This document shows positions 5,456 through 12,495 of a DNA stretch of 12,564 bases, piece by piece (the first letter of the stretch is position 1; every line of letters begins with the position of its first letter). Source of the stretch: an uncultured Prevotellaceae bacterium (GTDB taxonomy: Bacteria > Bacteroidota > Bacteroidia > Bacteroidales > Bacteroidaceae); contig OMXX01000107.1 in NCBI GenBank assembly GCA_900315105.1, forward strand, positions 1 to 12,564. The letters are read 5' to 3'. The notes beneath the pieces were generated by a model, which had not been told where the DNA came from, searched no databases, and worked only from the letters and a program-made list of their open reading frames with translations. Made by a program: the position numbers and the translations under genes.

Positions 5456-6976
5456 TTATACGTTCTTCTTCAAATAAATATGGTCGGTGATGCAGCGTGG
5501 AAGGTTCTCCTCGTAGTGAGTCACCATGATGAGAGTCTTGTTCTGACGGGCACAGAAAGTGTCGATGATTTCCTTCACTTTCTCTCCGCGCTCGCAGTCA
5601 AGACCGTGAAGAGGTTCATCGAGGATGAGGAGTTCAGGGTCTTTCACGAAGGCACGTGCGAGGAGTATCATGCGCTGCTCTCCGCTTGACAGTTTGAGGA
5701 ATGTCTTTTCTGCAAGGTCCTCAATGCCGAAAATCTTCATCCATGTGCGGCATATCTCGTAGTCTTTCTCTGACGGCTTCACATACAGGCCTACGGAGTC
5801 CTTGAGTCCGCTTGCCACGATGCGTATTGCCGGCATGTCGCGGTTGTATGCTCGGTGCATCTCAGGTGATACATAGCCGATATGCTTCTTGATATCCCAT
5901 ATTGTCTCGCCAGAACCGCGCTTGTGGTCGAAGAGTACGATGTCACAGGCATACGACTGCGGATTGTCGGCGCATACGAGCGAGAGAAGTGTTGACTTTC
6001 CTGCACCGTTCTGTCCCTTGAGAGCCCATCGCTCACCGTTCTTTACTATCCAGTTGAGGTCCTTGAGAATGGTGCGCTCGCCATAGCGGATGCTAACGTT
6101 ATTCATACGCACAACCTCGTTGGTGTGGTATTCGTTATCGCTGTATGGAAGGTTGAGGATGATATCCTTAAGTTCCTGTGAAAGAGGCTCAACCTTATTC
6201 GCAAGCTCATCAGCTACGCAGTTCCTCTTTACTCCTTCAACCTTATTCTTTTCAGCCAGATACTCCTCGCGTGTGAGTTTTGGCTTTACCACCATATCCT
6301 TCACCTCAACGACGTGGGTGATGAAGCGTGGAATGTCTTCGTCCTTGGCGAGAACGAGAATGATCTGAAGTGCGCGTTCCTTGGAAATCTGCTCAAGGAG
6401 CTCACGAAGCTGCTGACGTGTTTCCTTATCGAGACCGATGAACGGGTTATCCATTATCAGCACTCGTGGATCGCCCATGAGAGTCTTGGCAAGCTGGAAC
6501 TTACGCAGTTCGCCTGATGATAGGAGTATGATGTATTTATCGAGGAGGTATCTGAGGTTGAAGATGTCGTACAGATGTTCCTTCATTGCACGTCGTTCCT
6601 CGGTGTCGGGACCTGTGATGCGATAAGTCTCTTCGAGAAGCTGTTCAACGGTTGGAGTATTCTCGTCGATATCATGCTGATTCCAACGCTGCTGGAGGTA
6701 GTAGTTGCGGTCGCTGTCGCCTCCGTAGCTGTCGCGGAAAGTGATGTATTTGATATTATCAGAAGCCAGACGACTTGTCTTTGGTGAGAAATCGTATTCC
6801 ACATCCTTCATGAGAAGAGGGTGCGCGCTTGTTATGATGTCAACGAACATTGACTTGCCAGAGGCGTTGCCGCCTACTATGGCTATGTGCTCTCCGTCGA
6901 GGAGTGAGAAATCTACGGGTTGCGCCATGCGCCACGCTGGCATACGGGTTACACCCTGATTTATTGAGATGATCAT
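5456..6976 (-). CDS. Double ABC ATPase, ModF/PhrA-like, with degenerate first domain
   Basis: 506 residues with two nucleotide-binding domains and no membrane segments. Domain 1 has Walker A GGNASGKS (35-42), signature LSSGE (152-156) and Walker B LIMDNP (173-178). Asn177 replaces the catalytic Glu, and the usual switch His is replaced at LAKDED (Lys211 region). Domain 2 is intact: GQNGAGKS (321-328), LSSGE (429-433), LILDEP (450-455) and THYEE with His487. The arrangement is that of E. coli ModF and related soluble pairs, whose function is not well established; a molybdate transport role cannot be assumed since no permease is nearby. It is translationally coupled to the secreted hydrolase gene downstream. 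Its start lies 14 bases after a repeat pair that separates it from ruvC. Confidence 0.9.
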   Translation of the reverse strand: MIISINQGVTRMPAWRMAQPVDFSLLDGEHIAIVGGNASGKSMFVDIITSAHPLLMKDVEYDFSPKTSRLASDNIKYITFRDSYGGDSDRNYYLQQRWNQHDIDENTPTVEQLLEETYRITGPDTEERRAMKEHLYDIFNLRYLLDKYIILLSSGELRKFQLAKTLMGDPRVLIMDNPFIGLDKETRQQLRELLEQISKERALQIILVLAKDEDIPRFITHVVEVKDMVVKPKLTREEYLAEKNKVEGVKRNCVADELANKVEPLSQELKDIILNLPYSDNEYHTNEVVRMNNVSIRYGERTILKDLNWIVKNGERWALKGQNGAGKSTLLSLVCADNPQSYACDIVLFDHKRGSGETIWDIKKHIGYVSPEMHRAYNRDMPAIRIVASGLKDSVGLYVKPSEKDYEICRTWMKIFGIEDLAEKTFLKLSSGEQRMILLARAFVKDPELLILDEPLHGLDCERGEKVKEIIDTFCARQNKTLIMVTHYEENLPRCITDHIYLKKNV

Positions 6977-6990
6977 TCTTTATTAATTGC

Positions 6991-7062
6991 GGCCTCTCCC
7001 CCCGCTTGGCACATACTCCGATGTTATCAACATCGGACTTCCCTCCGTAGGGAGGGAGCCGA
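6991..7062. repeat. Palindromic repeat, long form, upstream of the ABC gene
   Basis: The outer parts match the short form of the family (GGCCTCTCCCCCCGC at the left, GTAGGGAGGGAGCCG at the right), but about 36 bases are inserted in the middle. The insert holds a perfect hairpin TCCGATGTT-ATC-AACATCGGA at 7017-7037. The same insert occurs in the copy at 9930-10003. It begins 14 bases upstream of the ABC start codon and forms an inverted pair with 7118-7162. Confidence 0.8.
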
Positions 7063-7117
7063 TTCGGCAATGAGGGATTGGTTGTTGTTTTTGTTTCTTT
7101 TTTTTGTTGTTGTTTTT

Positions 7118-7162
7118 GGCTCTCCAGCTCCCTCCCTACGGGGGAGGGCGGGGGGAGAGGCC
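7118..7162. repeat. Palindromic repeat, short form, after ruvC
   Basis: An inverted copy of the family, ending six bases beyond the ruvC stop codon. It shares the whole CTCCCTCCCTACGGGGGAGG core and GGGGGGAGAGGCC end with 8596-8635, and CTCCAGCTCCCTCCCT with 10055-10098. A T-rich spacer (about 7080-7117) separates it from the long-form partner at 6991-7062. Confidence 0.8.
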
Positions 7163-7168
7163 ACCTTT

Positions 7169-7834
7169 CTATTTCTTCTTACTCGCCTGTATTGCTGCGA
7201 GCAGTTGTTCATTTGGCGACAACTTACGCTTGCCTGTGGTTGTTACCCCTGTATCGGTTGCTTGCTTTCCCCCAGTCTTGGCTTTGTTCTTGTTTACGAA
7301 ATCCTTCCAACTCGAGTAGTGAACACTACTCTCAGGACGGTTCATCTGCATGAAATGACAGTAGGCAGCACCGAGCGCATCGGTAGCATCCATAAACTTC
7401 GGCATCTCTTCTTTATCGAGATTGAGGATGCGCTGGAGCATTCCTGCTACCTGTTCCTTGCTTGCCGAGCCTGTTCCCGTGATAGCCATCTTTATCTTCA
7501 GAGGCGCATATTCGTGGATAGGCACTCCGTGATGAATAGCAGCAGCGATGGCAATGCCCTGTGCCCTTCCGAGCTTTAGCATTGACTGCACGTTCTTTCC
7601 GAAGAAAGGAGCCTCGATAGCCATTTCATCGGGCAGGTAGGACTCGATGATACCGGTGACACGCTCAAATATATGTCCGAGGCGCAGATATGGATCATCC
7701 TCCTTACGCATGTCTATGACACCCATTGCAACCATCTCGGCTTTCTGTCCGATGGTCTTGATGACGCCATAGCCCATAACGTTGGTGCCGGGGTCGATAC
7801 CGAGTATTATCTTTTCGCCTTTTACTTTGTTCAT
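7169..7834 (-). CDS. ruvC: RuvC, Holliday junction resolvase
   Basis: 221 residues. RuvC cuts Holliday junctions in the RuvAB-RuvC complex during homologous recombination. The catalytic acids are all present: Asp14 in GIDPGT, Glu74 in AIEAPFFG, and Asp149 and Asp152 in DATDALGAA, matching Asp7, Glu66, Asp138 and Asp141 of the E. coli enzyme. The order and spacing are normal. About 50 residues beyond the RNase H fold form a polar, Lys/Thr-rich tail ending in a predicted helix ([16 protein letters not shown]), longer than the E. coli protein (173). The ATG overlaps the stop of the MBL gene by one base (TAATG). No ruvA or ruvB is in the window. Confidence 0.97.
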   Translation of the reverse strand: MNKVKGEKIILGIDPGTNVMGYGVIKTIGQKAEMVAMGVIDMRKEDDPYLRLGHIFERVTGIIESYLPDEMAIEAPFFGKNVQSMLKLGRAQGIAIAAAIHHGVPIHEYAPLKIKMAITGTGSASKEQVAGMLQRILNLDKEEMPKFMDATDALGAAYCHFMQMNRPESSVHYSSWKDFVNKNKAKTGGKQATDTGVTTTGKRKLSPNEQLLAAIQASKKK

Positions 7835-8475
7835 TATCTGTCGAGATATGGGTTGCTTGCGAGTTCGTAGCCGATTGTCGTCTGAGGACCATGCCCCGGA
7901 TACACCTTCACATCGTCAGGCAACTGTGTCACCATGCGCAGGGACTGGATAATCTGGAACATACTGCCGCCAGGAAAATCGGTTCTGCCTATTGAACCCT
8001 TGAAAAGCGTGTCGCCAGAGAATGCCACTTTCTCCTTCTCGTTGTAGAAGAAGATACCACCGCGTGTGTGACCAGGTGTTTCTATGACACGAAATTCCTG
8101 ATTCCCAAAGCGCACAATGTCGTTATCCTTTAAGAAACCGCCTATTTCAGGCATATCAAATTCTATGTCTGCCTGCATAAACATACGCATCTGTTCTCCG
8201 AAGCTATTGTATAGGTCTTCGTCCTTTTGTGAAAGGATTGGCTTGATAGCATAGCGGTCGCAGATGGCGCGAACACCGTAGATGTGGTCGAAGTGTGCAT
8301 GCGTGAGGGCACATACCACAGGCTTGAGATTGTTCTCAAGGATATAGTTCGTGATTGCCTGAATCTCCTGTGGATAGAAAGCACCGCAGTCAACGATCAT
8401 ACATTCCTTTGTCTCATCGCTGACCACATAACAGTTTTCCTGAAGAGGGTTGACCTCGAATTTTTTGATATTCAT
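7834..8475 (-). CDS. MBL-fold metallohydrolase, glyoxalase II-like
   Basis: 213 residues from ATG 8475. The zinc-binding signature is complete: THAHFDH (first metal motif), ETPGHT, FSGDTLF and YPGHG, as in small glyoxalase II/YcbL-like hydrolases that hydrolyse thioesters such as S-lactoylglutathione; the true substrate is unknown and Bacteroidales often lack glutathione. I chose ATG 8475 ([16 protein letters not shown]), which starts directly at the fold. A longer in-frame start at 8589 would translate through the repeat at 8485-8524 (residues such as LRLPPYGGGRGERP) and is rejected. Co-transcribed with ruvC by overlap. Confidence 0.93.
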   Translation of the reverse strand: MNIKKFEVNPLQENCYVVSDETKECMIVDCGAFYPQEIQAITNYILENNLKPVVCALTHAHFDHIYGVRAICDRYAIKPILSQKDEDLYNSFGEQMRMFMQADIEFDMPEIGGFLKDNDIVRFGNQEFRVIETPGHTRGGIFFYNEKEKVAFSGDTLFKGSIGRTDFPGGSMFQIIQSLRMVTQLPDDVKVYPGHGPQTTIGYELASNPYLDR

Positions 8476-8484
8476 ATCTAAATA

Positions 8485-8524
8485 CGGCCTCTCCCCCCGC
8501 CCTCCCCCGTAGGGAGGGAGCCGG
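8485..8524. repeat. Palindromic repeat, short form, before the MBL gene
   Basis: 40 bases with a central hairpin CCCTCCC-ccgta-GGGAGGG at 8500-8518. It begins ten bases upstream of the MBL start codon. Its exact reverse complement is at 8596-8635, so the two can form a perfect 40-bp stem with a loop of 71 bases. GAGCCGGAGTGC at 8518-8529 is shared with the element at 2581-2661. Confidence 0.95.
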
Positions 8525-8559
8525 AGTGCGAAAGGTTTTTGATTTTTTTGATTAAACCT

Positions 8560-8566
8560 CAAAATA
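8560..8566 (-). promoter_or_regulatory. Possible weak internal promoter between rsmG and the MBL gene
   Basis: Read on the minus strand, TATTTTG is one base short of the TAnnTTTG -7 consensus and sits in the A/T-rich loop between the two repeat copies. If used, it would make MBL-ruvC partly independent of rsmG. Support is weak. Confidence 0.2.
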
Positions 8567-8595
8567 CTTATTAAAGCGGAAATCTCCATAGACTT

Positions 8596-8635
8596 CCGGC
8601 TCCCTCCCTACGGGGGAGGGCGGGGGGAGAGGCCG
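8596..8635. repeat. Palindromic repeat, short form, after rsmG
   Basis: The exact reverse complement of 8485-8524, ending five bases beyond the rsmG stop codon. Together they form the best-preserved inverted pair of the window. Confidence 0.95.
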
Positions 8636-8640
8636 CTTTA

Positions 8641-9264
8641 TTAAATCGGCAAATACACCAAATGCTTCTCCTTAAACCATTCCTCGGTGAAGAAAGAGGT
8701 GAGATTGGTTTGCTCCACGATGTTGTGGAATTGACGTGTTTCGCTCTGGAGGTCGCCGCCCTTGAGACAGAAGATGCCGTTTGGCATAGCGTTGCGCTGT
8801 TCCTTGCTGACATTCTTCCTTACAATCTTCACCATATCAGGCAATGGCATAACGGCACGTGAAACGATGAAATCGAATTTTCCTTTCTCGTCCTCACCGC
8901 GAAGATGCTCTGCTGTGAGGTTCTTTAAGCCGATAGCCGTAGCCACCTCCTGACACACGCGAATCTTCTTGCCTGTGCCGTCGATGAGCTTGAACTCGCA
9001 CTCAGGGAACATGATAGCCAAAGGAATGCCGGGGAAACCTCCACCGCATCCGAAGTCCATTATCTTTGTTCCCACCTTGAAATGAAGAGCCTTGGCGATG
9101 GCAAGCGAATGGAGCACGTGATGCTCATACAGGTTGTCGATGTCCTTGCGTGAGATAACGTTTATCTTCGCATTCCAGTCACGATACAACTCGTCGAGCT
9201 TGGCATACTGTGCTTTCTGCTCGTCGGTCAGATTCGGGAAGTATTTGTAAATTATATCTACCAT
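8641..9264 (-). CDS. rsmG: RsmG, 16S rRNA (guanine-N7) methyltransferase
   Basis: 207 residues. RsmG (formerly GidB) methylates N7 of G527 (E. coli numbering) in 16S rRNA using S-adenosylmethionine; its loss gives low-level streptomycin resistance in several bacteria. The family landmarks are present: NAKINVISRKD (31-41), HHVLHSLAI (48-56), the SAM-binding IMDFGCGGGFPGIPLAI (68-84), and VSRAVMPLPDM (134-144). Length is normal. It starts at ATG 9264, 32 bases after the HAD gene's stop, so the two are likely co-transcribed. Its stop lies next to the inverted repeat pair. Confidence 0.96.
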   Translation of the reverse strand: MVDIIYKYFPNLTDEQKAQYAKLDELYRDWNAKINVISRKDIDNLYEHHVLHSLAIAKALHFKVGTKIMDFGCGGGFPGIPLAIMFPECEFKLIDGTGKKIRVCQEVATAIGLKNLTAEHLRGEDEKGKFDFIVSRAVMPLPDMVKIVRKNVSKEQRNAMPNGIFCLKGGDLQSETRQFHNIVEQTNLTSFFTEEWFKEKHLVYLPI

Positions 9265-9280
9265 TTTTTCTGTTTCTTAA

Positions 9281-9309
9281 CTCTAACCACTAATCTCTAA
9301 CCTAACCTC
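9281..9309. repeat. GGTTAG-type repeat across the HAD stop codon
   Basis: On the minus strand this reads as a run of ggttag/gattag-like heptads (GAGGTTAGGTTAGAG followed by ATTAGTGGTTAGAG). It is a diverged relative of the 14-bp repeat at 3263-3312. The HAD stop codon (TAG at 9297-9299) is itself part of a GGTTAG unit, so the last residues (RLG) are encoded by repeat sequence. Confidence 0.6.
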
Positions 9310-10037
9310 GAAATAAGAGTGTTATAGTCTAATCCCTTGTAGTTTGGAATCACTATGTCGCAGTATTCTCTTATTGCTTCTTCTGAATTAGATGTTGAGA
9401 GTCCTACTACAACAGCGCCTGATGCACGTCCTGACTTTAATCCGTTGAAGCTGTCTTCAAACACAAGGCATTCTTCTGGTTTTGCTCCGAATCGCTGCGC
9501 GCCTTTGATGTAACAGTCGGGATGTGGCTTGCTGAACTCGAAGTCTTCTGACATGAGGATTGCGTCCATCATTTCTGTGAGTTCCGGACGCTTCTTCAGA
9601 ACGCTATCCATCTTTGCCTTGTTTGATGATGTCACTACGGCTGTCTTGAGACCATTATGGCGGCAATCCTTTACGAAATCCTCGAAGCCCTCAACGAATG
9701 GATAATCCATATTCTTCTCGAATTCATTGAGCCCTTTGACTATATTGTCATATTCCTCGGGAACATGAGGAAGGAAATCCTCGAAGATTCTTGTGAGCGT
9801 AGAGCCTTTTATCGTGTATTCTAATCCCGGTACATCAGGACGGAACTTCCTCATAACGCCACCCCAGAATACCGTGTATTGCGGTTCAGTATCAAAAACC
9901 ACTCCGTCGAGGTCGAAGAGGGCAGCAACGGCCTTTTCCCCCGCCTTGACACATACTCCGATGTTACCAGCAGCGGACTTCCCCTGTAGGGAGGGAGTCG
10001 GATTACTAAAATGTGATTTTGTTATGTTGTCGATCAT
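9297..10037 (-). CDS. HAD-superfamily phosphatase, beta-phosphoglucomutase-like, with repeat-derived N-terminus
   Basis: 246 residues. The four HAD motifs are in order: DLDGVVFDTE with Asp42 (nucleophile) and Asp44, VVTSSNK (motif II), the lysine of SKPHPD (motif III), and VFEDSFNGLKSG (motif IV). The helical cap between motifs I and II indicates subclass I, like beta-phosphoglucomutase and small sugar-phosphate phosphatases; the substrate is unknown. Family members usually begin a few residues before motif I. Here the only usable start codon is ATG 10037, 41 residues before Asp42, and residues about 12-36 are encoded by the long-form repeat at 9930-10003. No ATG, GTG or TTG occurs in frame between this ATG and motif I. 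Gene order suggests co-transcription with fbp upstream and rsmG downstream. Confidence 0.88.
   Translation of the reverse strand: MIDNITKSHFSNPTPSLQGKSAAGNIGVCVKAGEKAVAALFDLDGVVFDTEPQYTVFWGGVMRKFRPDVPGLEYTIKGSTLTRIFEDFLPHVPEEYDNIVKGLNEFEKNMDYPFVEGFEDFVKDCRHNGLKTAVVTSSNKAKMDSVLKKRPELTEMMDAILMSEDFEFSKPHPDCYIKGAQRFGAKPEECLVFEDSFNGLKSGRASGAVVVGLSTSNSEEAIREYCDIVIPNYKGLDYNTLISRLG
9930..10003. repeat. Palindromic repeat, long form, inside the HAD reading frame
   Basis: Same layout as 6991-7062: ends GGCCTTTTCCCCCGC and GTAGGGAGGGAGTCGG, with the central insert containing TCCGATGTT-ACC-AGCAGCGGA (9957-9977), whose stem has one mismatch and one wobble compared with the perfect version. In frame it encodes residues of the HAD protein, including GKSAAGNIGVCVKAGEKA; the copy at 6991-7062 would read GKSDVDNIGVCAKRGERP in the same phase. 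Confidence 0.85.
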
Positions 10038-10054
10038 TAACTGTCTTTTTTTGT

Positions 10055-10098
10055 GGTTCTCCAGCTCCCTCCCTGCGGGGAGGGTGAGGGGAGAGGTC
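10055..10098. repeat. Palindromic repeat, short form, after fbp
   Basis: An inverted family copy ending two bases beyond the fbp stop codon. It shares CTCCAGCTCCCTCCCT with 7118-7162 but has diverged in the loop (GCGGGGAGGGTGAGGGGAG). It pairs with 9930-10003 across a spacer that contains the HAD start codon. Confidence 0.8.
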
Positions 10099-10100
10099 GA

Positions 10101-12086
10101 TTACTTCTTCTCCTTTATGTACCCATGCCTATAGGCATAGAGCAGTTTGGTGAGGTCGTCAATCTGCTGCTGAAGTTCACGGCCGCGGTCGGTATCTGCC
10201 ACGAGCATGCGGTGCCCTGCCGTTTCAACGATTTGTTTCGTTGACTTGATATCTGTGCCTTGCTCCACAGCATCTTTGCTGCTCGTGAACGGTTCGTGCT
10301 GAACAAGTTCGAAACCACGACTATGATATACGAGAGTATAGCCGGCAATGCCCGTTTCCTTATGGTAAGGCTCTGCGAATCCTCCGTCGATGACCATCAG
10401 TTTACCGCCAGCCTTGATAGGGCTCTCGCCCTTTGTCACATGCACAGGAACGTGTCCGTTGATTATGTGGCGGTTCTCGCCCGTTACGCCGAATGCATCC
10501 ATTATGCCGTCAACAGTCTTCTCGTCATTGCGCAAACGGAAGAAGTTGCCCTTTTCCTCTATGTGCGTCTCCTTCTCGCGGATGAAGTATCGCTCAAAGG
10601 TTGCCATCTTCGATTTGTCGAACAGAGGAGAATCCTTTCCGCACCATAGATAGAGAAAATAGTCCTTGGCGTATTGCTTCTCTTCCTTCGGAGTGTCGTT
10701 CTGGAAAGCGGAGCGAATAAGCAGACCTGTCTGATGCAACAGTTCTTTACCTGCGTACTTCTTGCCCGGACGAATCTCAACCTCCTTTAAAGAACCATCC
10801 TCGTTGAGCGGTACGGAGGCGTGGAAGAGCAGATTGCTGTTGAAGATTGCGTACATACATCCGTGTGAGAGGATTGTGCTTATATGTCGCTGAAGCTTCT
10901 CCGATACGCGGAAGGAATGGTGCAGACGCTTCATTATCGTCTTTTCCTCTTCGGTGAATGCAAGTGGGTTGGCAGGATCAACGGAAGGAAAGTGGGTGTC
11001 AGTTAGCTGATATTCCTTGCCGTCGAGAGTGATAGTGCCCTTTGCATAATCAATGTCGCCGAGCTGACATCTGTCAAGCATCTGCCATTGAGGGTTACGC
11101 TGGAAAATCTGTGCCTCTGCCTTGAACTGGAGTATTGCAATAGCCTTGTGCATCATAGCCATAAGGCGGAGAGTTTTCTCGTCGAAGCGGTTGCTGTTCT
11201 CCGAGTTGAGTATCGGACGGAACGCCTCGCATGGGTCATCGTTGTAATTCTCCATTGCGTATGCAGCCAGAGGCATGAGGTTGATGCCGTAACCGTCCTC
11301 AAGGGTTGTGAGGTTGGCATATCTCAGCGAAAGGCGAATCACATTGCAGATACACGCATCGTTGCCGGCAGAGGCTCCCATCCACAGAATGTCGTGGTTT
11401 CCCCATTGTATGTCCCACGAATGATACTGTGAGAGATAGTCCATTATGATGTGCGCTCCAGGACCACGATCATACACGTCACCGAGGATGTGCAATTGGT
11501 CGATAGACAGGCGCTGAATCACCTTTGCCGTTGCAATGATGAAGTCGTCGGCGCGACCCGTGGTGATGATAGTGTCGATGATTACGTTCACGTAAGCCAC
11601 CTTTGCGCCGTCGGAGTGATACTCATAGAGCAACTCACGGAGGATGAATGAGAACTCATCGGGAAGAGACTTTGAAACCTTTGAGCGGGTGTATTTTGAG
11701 GAAACCTCACGGAGCACGCGCACAAGCTGATACAGAGTGATGTGATACCAGTCGTCAAGTTCCTTCTCCTGAGCCTTAACCAGTTGCAACTTCTGCTCTG
11801 GATAGTAGATAAGCGTGCAAAGTTCCTTGATCTCACTTTCGCGCAAGGTATTGCCGAACAGTTCTGTCACCTTACGCTTGATGTTACCAGAGGCATTCTT
11901 GATTATGTGCAGGAAAGCCTCGTGCTCGCCGTGAATGTCTGCGAGGAAATGCTCCGTTCCCTTTGGCAGGTTGAGTATGGCAGAGAGGTTTATTATCTCT
12001 GTTGCAGCATCTGCTATTGTCGGGAATGTTGTCGCAAGCAACTGCAGATAGTGCATGTCCTTTTCTATTTCGTGAGTCTCGTTCAT
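10101..12086 (-). CDS. fbp: Class III fructose-1,6-bisphosphatase
   Basis: 661 residues, the length typical of the class III enzyme (FBPase_2, PF06874), known from Firmicutes such as B. subtilis and common in Bacteroidetes. It removes the 1-phosphate of fructose 1,6-bisphosphate, the committed step of gluconeogenesis, in the cytosol. It is built around a metallophosphatase core: LADIHGEHEAF (48-58) with Asp50 and His52, LGDVYDRGPGAH (201-212), GNHDILWMG (229-237) and INGHVPVH (542-549). No domain is missing. It is the first gene of the minus-strand cluster, with a candidate promoter just upstream (12109-12116) and a short predicted leader. Its stop codon abuts the repeat at 10055-10098. Confidence 0.97.
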   Translation of the reverse strand: MNETHEIEKDMHYLQLLATTFPTIADAATEIINLSAILNLPKGTEHFLADIHGEHEAFLHIIKNASGNIKRKVTELFGNTLRESEIKELCTLIYYPEQKLQLVKAQEKELDDWYHITLYQLVRVLREVSSKYTRSKVSKSLPDEFSFILRELLYEYHSDGAKVAYVNVIIDTIITTGRADDFIIATAKVIQRLSIDQLHILGDVYDRGPGAHIIMDYLSQYHSWDIQWGNHDILWMGASAGNDACICNVIRLSLRYANLTTLEDGYGINLMPLAAYAMENYNDDPCEAFRPILNSENSNRFDEKTLRLMAMMHKAIAILQFKAEAQIFQRNPQWQMLDRCQLGDIDYAKGTITLDGKEYQLTDTHFPSVDPANPLAFTEEEKTIMKRLHHSFRVSEKLQRHISTILSHGCMYAIFNSNLLFHASVPLNEDGSLKEVEIRPGKKYAGKELLHQTGLLIRSAFQNDTPKEEKQYAKDYFLYLWCGKDSPLFDKSKMATFERYFIREKETHIEEKGNFFRLRNDEKTVDGIMDAFGVTGENRHIINGHVPVHVTKGESPIKAGGKLMVIDGGFAEPYHKETGIAGYTLVYHSRGFELVQHEPFTSSKDAVEQGTDIKSTKQIVETAGHRMLVADTDRGRELQQQIDDLTKLLYAYRHGYIKEKK

Positions 12087-12108
12087 TGTGTTTCTGTTTT
12101 TGCGGATG

Positions 12109-12116
12109 CAAAAATA
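12109..12116 (-). promoter_or_regulatory. Candidate -7 box for fbp
   Basis: On the minus strand TATTTTTG fits the Bacteroidetes consensus TAnnTTTG and is followed by CA. It lies 23 bases before the fbp ATG, predicting a leader of about 15 nt. No clear TTTG -33 box is visible; the upstream sequence is a T/C-rich tract. Confidence 0.5.
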
Positions 12117-12365
12117 CTAAAAAAAACGGAGAAAAACGAAGAAAAGCGTGAAAAAATGGGGCATTGTCATAAAAGGGAAACGGATGTATCTGATTTTTCT
12201 GAGTGCGAAGTTACAAATATTTCCTTGCAGTTCAAGACTTTTTTCCCCTATTTTCTTTATGCATTTTATATTTTTAAGACTTGTACGGGGGTGCGCAGAA
12301 GCACAAAATCACGCAAATTCTTCGCAGAAACAAGCAAAAAAGTTGTGTTTCTGAGGTATTTTTAT

Positions 12366-12407
12366 TATGCCGGCATAGGTAAAAGTACGAGGGTCGAAAT
12401 TTCAACC
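12366..12407. promoter_or_regulatory. Two palindromes, possible operator sites
   Basis: TATGCCGGCATA at 12366-12377 is a perfect 12-bp palindrome. Fourteen bases later GGTcGAAATTTCaACC (12392-12407) is a 16-base inverted repeat with one mismatched pair. Both are the size of dimeric regulator sites. Their distance from fbp (about 280 bases) makes control of a divergent gene to the right equally possible. Confidence 0.3.
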
Positions 12408-12495
12408 GACGTAAAGATACCAACCTTTATCAATACCAACTGCCTCTTACAGAGTTAGTTAAACAACTATTCACAGTAATATCCGTAACCTAATG

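Noticed and set aside
5456..6976. Molybdate transporter ATPase (modC/modF) assignment
   Set aside because: The domain layout resembles ModF, but there is no permease or binding-protein gene nearby and domain 1 is degenerate, so no symbol was given.
7118..7162. Rho-independent terminator after ruvC, rsmG and fbp
   Set aside because: The G/C-rich hairpins lack a following U-run on the minus strand and resemble dispersed repeats, so they were annotated as repeats; partial termination is not excluded.
7070..7579. 169-codon open frame on the plus strand across the repeat pair
   Set aside because: It reads the repeat and T-rich spacer and then runs antisense to ruvC.
8476..8589. 38-residue N-terminal extension of the MBL hydrolase
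   Set aside because: It would translate the palindromic repeat (LRLPPYGGGRGERP) and intergenic spacer, while ATG 8475 begins exactly at the fold. Automated annotation may nevertheless choose the longer form.
6991..10098. CRISPR array
   Set aside because: The repeats are palindromic, irregularly spaced, inverted relative to each other and separated by whole genes; no cas gene is present.
11742..12458. 238-codon open frame on the plus strand
   Set aside because: It is antisense to the start of fbp and continues into A/T-rich noncoding sequence; there is no recognisable motif and the composition is unlike coding sequence.
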